6,880 bases of DNA from Microbacter sp049976245 (GTDB taxonomy: Bacteria > Bacteroidota > Bacteroidia > Bacteroidales > Paludibacteraceae): NCBI GenBank assembly GCA_049976245.1, contig JBMFIQ010000072.1, positions 1 to 6,880 of the forward strand, written 5' to 3'. Numbering within the stretch: the first letter of the stretch is position 1; the number at the start of each line of letters is the position of its first letter. Made by a program: the position numbers and the translations under genes. Positions 1 through 6,673 of this stretch are shown in pieces. A model generated the notes under the pieces. That model was given only the letters and a program-made list of their open reading frames with translations. It made no database searches and was not told where the DNA came from.

Positions 1-94
1 ATAAGAAACTGATTATCAAATTAAATTCATCTAATAACACCTAAAAATCAAACCATTATTTACTTGCGAAAGTTGAAAAATTAATTATTGAAAT

Positions 95-1999
95 ATGAAA
101 GCACATTGGATAACGAGATGTTTTACAACATGTTTGATGTTTATGTTGATCACATTCATCATGCCTGCACAAACAACGCATCGGGATCAAAAAAGCGATT
201 CGTCCGATTCCCTTGTTTTGAATGAATACAAAGCCCGACTGGCAGCGATCGAAAAGCAACGCTTGAATGATTCCATTAAAAGGAGTCAGTTGGAAATGCA
301 ATTATCTTCTTTAAGATCCTTAGATAACAGCCGAAAAGAGGCCTTGGAAAAACAATTGCTTGCTTTACGGGAAAAGGAAAGCGCCCGTTTGGTTTATAAA
401 AAAGCACAAATTGATTCGTTGCGCCAAAAAGTTAAAGGATTTCCGGTTTTAGGATTTTTCAATGATACGCTGTTTCTCATTTACAATCGATTAGGAAGTT
501 TCTCCGCAAAAGAAAGGGCTCGGGTTGTCACCGATCGAATTCACCGATTATCTTCCATGTTTTATTTTAACGCCGATTCTTTAACGATTTCCCCTTCGGA
601 AATGACCACGGACTTATCGGTGGGGGATCAAATCATTGTGAGCGTTTCGGAAGATGATGCTTTATGGAACGATACCACTCAATTGGCTTTGGCTCAAAAA
701 TATAAACAACTTATTGTCGCTTCGCTCGCAAGGTATCACAAAGAAACCGGTTTGGCTTCTTTGATCAAGCAAATCGGTTTAGCTGTTCTTGTGCTTCTCA
801 TTGTTACCACCCTAATTTATTTCATCGGGAAAGGATCAAAATGGATAGCGCAAAAAATTATTGATCAAGAAAATAAGCTCATTAAAGGCATAAAAATCAA
901 AGAATACACGTTGTTTGATTCAAAGCGTCAGCTTAATGTGTTGTTAAAAACAAACGGAGTTGTCAAATGGTTGATTATCTTATTGGTAATTTACATTGCC
1001 TTGCCCATTCTGTTTGGCATATTTCCATGGACCAAGAATGTCTCTTCAACGCTCTTCAATTACATTTGGGATCCCATCAAATCCATTGCACTGGCTTTTT
1101 GGCATTATCTTCCAAATTTAATTACCATCATTGTCCTTCTCATTGTTTTTCGATATGTTTTGAAAGGCATTCGTTTTTTGAAAAATGAAGTGGAGAAAGG
1201 CAATTTGAAACTTCACGGATTTTATGCTGATTGGGCAAATCCAACCTATCAAATCATCAGAGTACTCGTCATTGCATTTATGATTGTGGTCATTTTTCCT
1301 TATCTTCCCGGCAGTGAATCGCCTGTTTTTAGAGGGGTTACCGTTTTTATAGGTTTTCTTTTCACGTTTGGGTCAAGCAGTTCTTTGTCTAATGTTATTT
1401 CCGGATTGGTGATCACATACATGCGTTTATTTAAGATTGGCGATCGTGTGAAGATTGGTGAGGTGGTGGGCGATGTCATTGAAAAATCACTGTTGGTGAC
1501 AAGAGTTCGTACCATCAAAAATGAGATCATTTCCATTCCAAATTCCACCGTGATGAGCAGTCATACTGTTAATTACATTAGCGATGCTCCACAAAAAGGG
1601 TTGATTCTGCACACCACAGTTACCATTGGTTACGATGTGCCGTGGAAGGATATGCATCAGGCTTTGATTGATGCGGCTTTGCGTACAAACTTGATTTTGA
1701 AGGATCCAAAACCGTTTGTATTGCAAACCAGCCTTGACGATTTTTATGTTTCGTATCAAATCAACGGCTACACCAAAGCGCCACAGCAAATGATGCAAAT
1801 TTATTCCGACTTGCATCAAAATATTCAGGATGTTTGCAACGAACGAGGCATTGAAATCATGTCGCCGCATTATCATGCTCAACGTGACGGAAATGCGACT
1901 ACCATCCCGGAATTTTATTTGGCTGACGACTACGTTGCTCCTACTTTTAAAGTCTCGTTGGATCAAAAAGAGAATCCTCTAACCGACAGTCATCAATGA
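95..1999 (+). CDS. MscS-family mechanosensitive ion channel with periplasmic coiled-coil domain
   Basis: This is a 634-residue inner-membrane channel of the MscS family, which opens under membrane tension to release solutes during hypo-osmotic shock. Residues 1-25 look like a signal peptide (hydrophobic 11-23, then MPA before Gln26). Residues 44-113 are charged, Lys/Glu/Leu-rich and probably coiled coil. Residues 138-220 form a small periplasmic domain that begins ERARVVTDRI; I recall a similar module in front of MscS cores in cyanobacteria and Bacteroidota. Hydrophobic helices lie near 224-244, 287-309, 335-355 and 385-404. The pore-lining helix is about 411-444, containing GSSSSLSNVISGLV. 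The beta domain follows (FKIGDRVKIGEVVGDV, then ISIPNSTV at 479-486), and the alpha/beta vestibule domain runs to about 592. The ATG at 95 is chosen because it gives the complete signal peptide; the leader is A-rich with no Shine-Dalgarno. The N-terminal extension makes it much longer than E. coli MscS (286 residues). The family call is firm; its gating and any ion selectivity cannot be read from sequence. Confidence 0.93.
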   Translation: MKAHWITRCFTTCLMFMLITFIMPAQTTHRDQKSDSSDSLVLNEYKARLAAIEKQRLNDSIKRSQLEMQLSSLRSLDNSRKEALEKQLLALREKESARLVYKKAQIDSLRQKVKGFPVLGFFNDTLFLIYNRLGSFSAKERARVVTDRIHRLSSMFYFNADSLTISPSEMTTDLSVGDQIIVSVSEDDALWNDTTQLALAQKYKQLIVASLARYHKETGLASLIKQIGLAVLVLLIVTTLIYFIGKGSKWIAQKIIDQENKLIKGIKIKEYTLFDSKRQLNVLLKTNGVVKWLIILLVIYIALPILFGIFPWTKNVSSTLFNYIWDPIKSIALAFWHYLPNLITIIVLLIVFRYVLKGIRFLKNEVEKGNLKLHGFYADWANPTYQIIRVLVIAFMIVVIFPYLPGSESPVFRGVTVFIGFLFTFGSSSSLSNVISGLVITYMRLFKIGDRVKIGEVVGDVIEKSLLVTRVRTIKNEIISIPNSTVMSSHTVNYISDAPQKGLILHTTVTIGYDVPWKDMHQALIDAALRTNLILKDPKPFVLQTSLDDFYVSYQINGYTKAPQQMMQIYSDLHQNIQDVCNERGIEIMSPHYHAQRDGNATTIPEFYLADDYVAPTFKVSLDQKENPLTDSHQ

Positions 2000-2245
2000 T
2001 ATGCTATGATTGAATGCATTGTAAGGTGCTTTTGAAGGATTGTTTTGATATTTCAACAAGGGAAACCATGATTGTTTTGATAACTGTTTCGCTTTGTGAT
2101 GATCATAATTCTTCAGCAGATGGATCGATGAATACCATAAAATGTTGATTTTATGGACGGCATTTTGTTGAATGAACTGTTCGCTCTTTGAATCAAATCA
2201 AGGATATTCCTTTTTGTTTTCAATCTGTTGAGCGCTTTACTTTGT
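2000..2245. other. convergent intergenic spacer, no gene seen
   Basis: This is the non-coding stretch between the channel stop codon and the terminator hairpin. I see no supportable gene; the open frames here are short, lack a credible start and resemble no known protein. Two small structures stand out. One is a 13-base direct repeat, GATTGTTTTGATA, at 2038-2050 and 2070-2082. The other is a perfect 9-bp hairpin at 2135-2156. Confidence 0.6.
2135..2156. other. perfect 9-bp hairpin with a 4-base loop
   Basis: The arms CCATAAAAT (2135-2143) and ATTTTATGG (2148-2156) are exactly complementary around the loop GTTG. No U-run follows on either strand, so it is not a typical intrinsic terminator. 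It lies about 135 bases after the channel gene and could act as a 3' end stabiliser or a protein site. The role is unknown. Confidence 0.45.
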
Positions 2246-2283
2246 TAAAAGAGGCTGCTTTTTTTCTGAAGCAGCCTCTTTTA
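2246..2283. terminator. bidirectional intrinsic terminator between convergent genes
   Basis: A perfect 15-bp inverted repeat lies at 2246-2260 and 2269-2283, with core GAGGCTGC/GCAGCCTC and an 8-base loop TTTTTCTG. The outer arms are AAAA/TTTT, so either transcript ends in a GC-rich stem followed by a short U-run. It lies 21 bases past the peptidase stop codon and about 250 bases past the channel stop codon, exactly where a shared terminator for two converging genes is expected. It is closer to, and probably mainly serves, the minus-strand peptidase gene. Confidence 0.88.
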
Positions 2284-2303
2284 GTTAATCATTCATTGAA
2301 TTT

Positions 2304-4979
2304 TTATTGCGGGGTGGGGCCTTCGGATACTTGTATGAGACGATCGGTATTGATCCATTTGGCACAAGCATTTCGTACCTGATCGGCTGTTATGGTGACG
2401 TAATGTTGGGCAGCAACAATGGGTTCGTTCAAAGGCAAATCTGCCAGCGAACGGCTGAGCAACCCTCTTGCAATGGCATTTTCGCTCGATTCGGAGAGGG
2501 TTATTTCCCTCAAAAGCAACGATTTTGCCTGTTGCAACTCTTTGGGAGAAACATTTTGCTGCTGCATAAGTTTTAAATTCTTGATGACAATGGCTTTGGC
2601 TTTCGATACATTGGGTGGATCGCAAGCAAAATTCACGGCGTAGTCCGATCGATGTTTCCCGATGTTAAACGAAGAACCTACATAATAAACCAAACCGGCA
2701 TTTTCCCGTAAATCGCGGTACAGGCGTGTGGCATAAAATGCTCCGCCCAACACATGATTGGCTACATCTAAGGCATAGCGATCGGTATTGGAACGGGTAA
2801 CGGCTAAATCTTCAGCCAGAACCACTTTATCTTGAACCCGACTGGCATCGGGGACATTCACCGTGGCTGCATGATTCATGGGGACGGGTTCAAATTCCAC
2901 TTGTGGTTTTGGTCCGACAGCTTTCCATGCACCAAAATATTTTTTCACCGTTTCTTTGGCTTTCGCAGGGTTGATGTTGCCAATGATCACAATGGTTGTC
3001 ATGTCGGGTCGAAATACATGTTGATAGTAATCCGTTACGTCATTCATGGTGAGCGACATGATCGACGCGGGTGTTTCTTCGCGCAGCGCCGGATCGTTGT
3101 TGGGAAGGAGCGCTTTTTGTATGGCTCTTCCAAAGAGATAATCGGGACTTTGCAATTGACCTGCTACCGTGGCGGCTGTTTGTTGTTGAACAACGGCAAA
3201 AGCCGAAGGCGGCAAAGCCGGATGCAATTCATTGTCGGCCAAGAGTTCCATGCCTTTGTCGAAATGATCGGACAACACATTGAGAGAGAAACTGCTCCCT
3301 CCCGATTCATTGGCGCCAATGTCATCGAGCGCTTTTTGAAATTCCACTCGGTTTAAGGAAGTTGACCCATATTCAAACAGTTGGTTCAATACATCATCAA
3401 CACCTTCTTTCCCTTTGGGTGTTTGCAAATCGGGATTGTTCTTGATGCTGCCGTAAATGGTGACAGTGTTGCTGATTTGTTCCGGCTGAACGATTAGTTT
3501 AATGCCGTTGGACAAGGTGTCCACTACGGGATTGACAAATGAGGCGGGAACGGATAACCTTCCCATGGCTTTTTCAGCCCATGGCGGCAGTTGCACAGCT
3601 TTTGGATTCTTGGGAGCAAATGATTCTTTTCCTCCAAATCCTTTTTGGGAAACGGGTTTGCCCGACGATTGAGGCGTTAAGATTACAAAAATGGCATGTT
3701 CGGGGTTGAGATATTTCTTTGCCACGCGATTCACATCATCGACCGTCACTTTTTCGATGGCCTCCAAATCTTCCGAAGGAGATTGACGTCCTTCAACGGC
3801 AAGCGCTTGCGACCATAACGAAGCAAGTCCCGTCACGGAGTTTTTTTGGAACTCAAACGAAGCTATTTCATCTCTTTTGGCAGCTGCCACCAAGTCGGCA
3901 TCCACTCCGTTGTTTACTTCGGCATTCAATACCGACGATACTTCGGACAGCAGTTTTTCGGCATTGGCTCCTTTGGGAAAAACGGCCAAGCTGAAGCCTA
4001 TTCCTGCATGTTGCAAGCCGTTCATGGAGAATCCTGTGTACAACGCTTTGCCTTCGGGAACCAGCGAGTAGAGTTTTCCCCGATGATTGGACAACACATC
4101 CGACAACACTTGAGCTGCCGCGTAATCAGGACTGTCGGTGCCTGGCATTCGGAACGAAATGATATCTAATCCGTAAGGTAAATCGGTTGTCAAATGAAGC
4201 GTGTCTGCCTTGATGGGTTGAAAGTGAAAGTTGGGTCTTGGAAGGAGTGGTTTGGACGGGATGTTTCCAAACAACTGTTCCACTTCCATGAGTGTTTTTT
4301 CAGGATCAATGCGTCCCACGATGACCAAAATGGCATTGTTTGGGCGATACCATTCGTTGTGAAACCGTTGAAGCATTGCTCCGGTTGTTTTGTCAAAGGA
4401 AGGACGCGTTCCCAGTGCATCGTGTGCATAAGGAGTGCCTTTGAACATCTCAGATAGAAGTTGTTTGTAAAACAGGTATTGCGGATTGGAAAGGTCGCCG
4501 GCCACTTCTTGTTCAATGGCGCCTCGTTCTTTGCTCCAAAGTTCTTGGCTGTCCAATACTCCTTTCATCCGAATGGCTTCGATATGGAGAGCTATGTCAA
4601 CATCTTCTGCCGGTACGGTGAAATAGTATTGCGTGACCATTTGTTGTGTGTCTGCATCGAAATCGCCACCCATGGCTGCAGTGATGTCTGCCAGTTGATC
4701 GGCTGAGAGTTCAGGAGATCCACGAAACATCATGTGTTCCTGAGCGTGAGCCATTCCCGGAAATCCTTCGGGCGCTTCATCGGAACCAACAAGGTAATTC
4801 ATTTCGGTGGTCACTACCGGCGCTAACGGATTGCGGATGATGACCACGCGTAAGCCGTTTTTGAGTGTGCGACGGAGGATGGTTTCGTTGCTTTGGTCGG
4901 TTTTCATTCCCGTTGCCATGACCGGCAAAACCAAAAGTAGTGCTATGACAATGCCAAATAATTTTTTCATCGAATTCAT
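2304..4979 (-). CDS. exported M16 family zinc metallopeptidase (insulinase/pitrilysin-like, two tandem M16 halves)
   Basis: This is an 891-residue M16 (inverzincin) peptidase, expected to degrade peptides in the periplasm. A signal peptide covers about residues 1-23 (KK then IVIALLLVLPVMA). The first catalytic domain (about 35-240) has HAQEH at 78-82, the inverted zinc motif HxxEH, with His78 and His82 as ligands and Glu81 as the base. ERGAIEQEV at 151-159 supplies Glu158 as third ligand and Glu151 seven residues before it, the same spacing as the paired glutamates of pitrilysin. An M16 C domain follows (about 245-435). The second half (about 480-890) repeats both folds, but the metal site is lost: its equivalent reads EGVDDVLNQLFEYGS at 525-539. 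The substrate-binding Arg/Tyr pair is kept in RENAGLVY (Arg758, Tyr765). So one chain carries an active and an inactive half, as in pitrilysin. Translation may start at Met1 or at Met4 (4970), which gives a more standard MKK signal start. Substrates are unknown. Confidence 0.95.
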   Translation of the reverse strand: MNSMKKLFGIVIALLLVLPVMATGMKTDQSNETILRRTLKNGLRVVIIRNPLAPVVTTEMNYLVGSDEAPEGFPGMAHAQEHMMFRGSPELSADQLADITAAMGGDFDADTQQMVTQYYFTVPAEDVDIALHIEAIRMKGVLDSQELWSKERGAIEQEVAGDLSNPQYLFYKQLLSEMFKGTPYAHDALGTRPSFDKTTGAMLQRFHNEWYRPNNAILVIVGRIDPEKTLMEVEQLFGNIPSKPLLPRPNFHFQPIKADTLHLTTDLPYGLDIISFRMPGTDSPDYAAAQVLSDVLSNHRGKLYSLVPEGKALYTGFSMNGLQHAGIGFSLAVFPKGANAEKLLSEVSSVLNAEVNNGVDADLVAAAKRDEIASFEFQKNSVTGLASLWSQALAVEGRQSPSEDLEAIEKVTVDDVNRVAKKYLNPEHAIFVILTPQSSGKPVSQKGFGGKESFAPKNPKAVQLPPWAEKAMGRLSVPASFVNPVVDTLSNGIKLIVQPEQISNTVTIYGSIKNNPDLQTPKGKEGVDDVLNQLFEYGSTSLNRVEFQKALDDIGANESGGSSFSLNVLSDHFDKGMELLADNELHPALPPSAFAVVQQQTAATVAGQLQSPDYLFGRAIQKALLPNNDPALREETPASIMSLTMNDVTDYYQHVFRPDMTTIVIIGNINPAKAKETVKKYFGAWKAVGPKPQVEFEPVPMNHAATVNVPDASRVQDKVVLAEDLAVTRSNTDRYALDVANHVLGGAFYATRLYRDLRENAGLVYYVGSSFNIGKHRSDYAVNFACDPPNVSKAKAIVIKNLKLMQQQNVSPKELQQAKSLLLREITLSESSENAIARGLLSRSLADLPLNEPIVAAQHYVTITADQVRNACAKWINTDRLIQVSEGPTPQ

Positions 4980-4980
4980 G

Positions 4981-4989
4981 TTTTTTTTT
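4981..4989 (-). repeat. A9 homopolymer directly before the peptidase start codon
   Basis: On the coding strand nine consecutive A residues are followed by C and then the ATG of the peptidase gene. There is no Shine-Dalgarno. A-rich leaders are common in Bacteroidota and are thought to help ribosome binding. A run of this length could also change length by slippage and alter expression, which is inference only. Confidence 0.5.
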
Positions 4990-5090
4990 GAGTTTCATTA
5001 GCGTCGATTGCGATCGGGTAGGCTGAGGCTGTTGTATGATGAAGCAGCATCTTTTTTCAATCAGGATCTTTGCTTTCCCTTTTTCTCCTG

Positions 5091-5098
5091 CAAATATA
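5091..5098 (-). promoter_or_regulatory. candidate Bacteroidota -7 promoter box for the peptidase gene
   Basis: On the minus strand this reads TATATTTG, a full match to the TAnnTTTG -7 element recognised by the Bacteroidota housekeeping sigma factor. It would give a leader of roughly 100 bases before the peptidase ATG at 4979. I do not see a clear TTG -33 element at the usual 19-21 base spacing upstream, which lowers confidence. Confidence 0.4.
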
Positions 5099-5331
5099 TC
5101 ACAATAAGCAGGAAAAGAGGTGACCGTTTGGAATATTTACTAAAGCAAGGCGCTAAAATGTGCGGTGCATGTTTTTTGCAAAGGCGTTGCAACAGCTTTT
5201 AACCGCCCTTTAAAACCATTTGCAACGATCAAATGTTGCTTTTCTTCGTTTCTTTTGTTTTTTGTTCATCGAAACTCAATGTTCGTTTCCCAATTATCGT
5301 CTTTTTTTTCACTGTTAAACTGTTTTTTTTC
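5099..5331. other. intergenic stretch upstream of the peptidase promoter, with phased TTGCAA sites
   Basis: No gene is supportable here. The recognisable content is three copies of the palindrome TTGCAA at 5176-5181, 5187-5192 and 5220-5225. From about 5228 the plus strand becomes strongly T-rich as it approaches the minisatellite. The segment from 5269 to 5331 may include decayed units of that repeat, because it stays in phase, but the match is poor. Confidence 0.4.
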
Positions 5332-5646
5332 CACAACTTCTTTATTTGATTTTCGAAAAGCTTCTTTTGATTCTCCAACTTCTTCCTTTGATTTACCTAA
5401 AGTTACATTTGACGAGCCGGATATTGTTCTTTTTTCTCCAACTTCTTCATTTGATTTTTGAAAAGCTTCTTTTGATTCTCCAACTTCTTTCTTTGATTTT
5501 TGAAAAGCTTCTTTTGATTCTCCAACTTCTTTCTTTGATTTACCAAAAGTTACATTTGACGAGCCGGATACTGTTCTTTTTTCCAAAATTTCTTTCTTTG
5601 CTGACGTTACATGTTGTTTTGACTGGGAAACTTTCTCTTTTTGGAA
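5332..5646. repeat. 21-bp-period minisatellite with nested 42-bp and 147-bp structure
   Basis: Fifteen successive 21-bp units are in register. Most share AA at unit positions 4-5 and TTTGA at 14-18. Four unit types occur. Type C (start TCCAACTTCTT) and type D (start TTGAAAAGC) alternate; 5458-5499 and 5500-5541 are an exact 42-bp tandem pair. Types B (AAAGTTACATTTGACGA) and A (GCCGGATA) recur 147 bp, seven units, apart. Segment 5332-5436 matches 5479-5583 at 98 of 105 positions. On the minus strand the tract is open from 5661 down to a stop at 5266-5268 and reads as 7-residue units such as KSKKEVG and ESKEAFQ, rich in Lys, Glu and Ser. That frame contains no ATG (the first usable start would be a TTG at 5586) and no ribosome binding site. 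The units right of 5584 and left of 5353 are more decayed. I favour a non-coding minisatellite over a gene. Confidence 0.85.
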
Positions 5647-5866
5647 ACATTTTTTAAGGATTTAGCTCGTTTTGGTTGATGAATGAAGCCTCATGTTTGA
5701 TGCCAATGAAATTCGGCCGTTCGTTGCTTTTAATGATGGTTGCCTTTGTTGATTTTCAACGACAATGATTTTCGTCAATCCATTGAGGCGCGAATACAAC
5801 CACTTTTGAAAAACCATCAAGCAAATGGTTGTTCTGAATGATTCCACTTGGATGGGGTTTAAGATG
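5647..5866. other. intergenic stretch downstream of the SIMPL gene
   Basis: This lies between the minisatellite and the stop codon of the SIMPL-domain gene. The long minus-strand frame that crosses it continues into that gene out of frame and resembles no known protein, so I regard it as chance. Apart from the weak hairpin at 5812-5830, nothing is recognisable. Confidence 0.5.
5812..5830 (-). terminator. weak candidate terminator of the SIMPL-domain gene
   Basis: On the minus strand AACCAT (5830-5825) and ATGGTT (5817-5812) can pair around a 7-base loop, and the stem ends in a T-run. It begins 36 bases after the stop codon. The stem is only 6 bp with two G-C pairs, so termination would be weak. 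Confidence 0.3.
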
Positions 5867-6580
5867 TTATTTGAGTTCAAAACGAACCATAACGGAGGCT
5901 TCCACTTTGATGGGTTGAAATTCGATGATGGGTTCTTTGGGTGCATCAGGATTTTCATTTCGATTGTAGTTTTTCACCATCATGAGTCTGGATGGAGGCA
6001 TAACGGCATTGTAATTTTGCAGTTCCATGATGTAAATGGCTCTCCCAATGGTTTGATGAATGGCTTGGCACAATGCTTCGGCCGTTGTTTGAGCTGATTT
6101 TATGGCTTCTGTTTTGACTTCGAGTTGCAAAGCCTTCATCTTGCTGTACTCCGTTCGGTCGATGGAAACGTTTGAGATGCCTATGTTTTGCAGGGCGATC
6201 ATCACTTTGCCCGCCGTTGCGGCATCATGCAGTTTCAATGCATATTCTTTGGAGGCAATGATGGATGTTTTGAAGATCCAATAGTTTTTGAAGTTGCTCT
6301 CAAGATCTTTGACCGCAAGATCTTTCGACACATCAATGCCAAGAAGCTGCAGTTGTTGCATCATCTCCTTTTCGAGCGTTGTCAGCGATTTGCCTTTCAC
6401 ATCTTTGTCGTTGATGGTGATGGATAAGTAGATGTTATCGGGGAGTACTTCTTTGTCGGCTTTTCCGATCACTTCGATGTAGTTTTGATCAATGAAGTTT
6501 TTTTCGTTTTGAGCTGACAACATACCCGTCAGGCACGCCATGAACAGGAGAAAATAGATTTTTTTCATGAGATGAATCAT
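5867..6580 (-). CDS. exported SIMPL-domain (DUF541, YggE-like) protein
   Basis: This 237-residue protein has a signal peptide (KKIYFLLFMACLTGMLSA, predicted cleavage before Gln24) and a single SIMPL/DUF541 domain from about residue 34 to 236. Family hallmarks are YIEVIGKADKEVLPDNIYLSITI at the start (strand, then a Pro-Asp turn), the central LQNIGISNVSIDRTEYSK segment (129-147), and the alanine-rich helix KTEAIKSAQTTAEALCQAIHQTIGRA (156-181), which matches the usual run of Ala/Lys residues before a Gly. Members such as E. coli YggE are periplasmic and linked to oxidative stress tolerance; the biochemical activity is unsettled. Residues 195-215 (PPSRLMMVKNYNRNENPDAP) look like a flexible loop before the last strand. 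The start at 6580 is one option; Met5 at 6568 gives a more typical MKK signal start. Cys15 lies in the signal peptide without a proper lipobox, so a lipoprotein is unlikely. Function in this organism is unknown. Confidence 0.88.
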   Translation of the reverse strand: MIHLMKKIYFLLFMACLTGMLSAQNEKNFIDQNYIEVIGKADKEVLPDNIYLSITINDKDVKGKSLTTLEKEMMQQLQLLGIDVSKDLAVKDLESNFKNYWIFKTSIIASKEYALKLHDAATAGKVMIALQNIGISNVSIDRTEYSKMKALQLEVKTEAIKSAQTTAEALCQAIHQTIGRAIYIMELQNYNAVMPPSRLMMVKNYNRNENPDAPKEPIIEFQPIKVEASVMVRFELK

Positions 6581-6626
6581 TGTTAATGGGTTGAAATGAA
6601 ATAGAAAAGCGGTTTCAGCTCCTGAG

Positions 6627-6656
6627 TAATATTAGGATGATATTTTATTAATTCAA
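6627..6656 (-). promoter_or_regulatory. weak candidate promoter of the SIMPL-domain gene
   Basis: On the minus strand a TTG (6656-6654) is followed after 19 bases by TAATATTA (6634-6627). The spacing suits the Bacteroidota -33/-7 promoter, but the -7 box matches TAnnTTTG at only four of six fixed positions. It lies about 50 bases before the start codon. Confidence 0.25.
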
Positions 6657-6673
6657 CTTTCGCACGTTCATTA

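Noticed and set aside
1487..1966. Minus-strand frame of 159 codons inside the channel gene
   Set aside because: It is antisense to the conserved MscS beta and alpha/beta domains and has no family features.
2188..2382. Small plus-strand gene containing the terminator
   Set aside because: It has no ATG start, translates the terminator hairpin and runs into the convergent peptidase gene.
2832..3356. Plus-strand frame of 174 codons inside the peptidase gene
   Set aside because: It is antisense to the conserved M16 second half and its composition is unlike a real protein.
5266..5586. Minus-strand heptad-repeat protein as a real gene
   Set aside because: It needs a TTG start, has no recognisable leader, and copy differences are all amino-acid-changing. 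Kept as a finding but not annotated as a CDS.
5332..5646. CRISPR array
   Set aside because: The units are contiguous 21-mers with no unique spacers, no palindromic repeat and no cas genes nearby.
5346..5657. Plus-strand open frame of 103 codons across the minisatellite
   Set aside because: It is a Leu/Phe/Ile-rich reading of the repeat; a period divisible by three leaves several frames open, and there is no ribosome binding signal or known similarity.
5662..5958. Minus-strand frame of 98 codons overlapping the SIMPL gene
   Set aside because: It is out of frame with a well-supported gene over its first third and shows no known domain.
5867..6580. Lipoprotein signal in the SIMPL protein because of Cys15
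   Set aside because: The residues before the cysteine (F-M-A) do not fit a lipobox, and an Ala-Gln signal peptidase I site follows at residue 23.
2304..6580. Peptidase and SIMPL genes as one operon
   Set aside because: They share a strand but are separated by 887 bp holding a repeat array, a weak terminator and a good promoter candidate for the peptidase.
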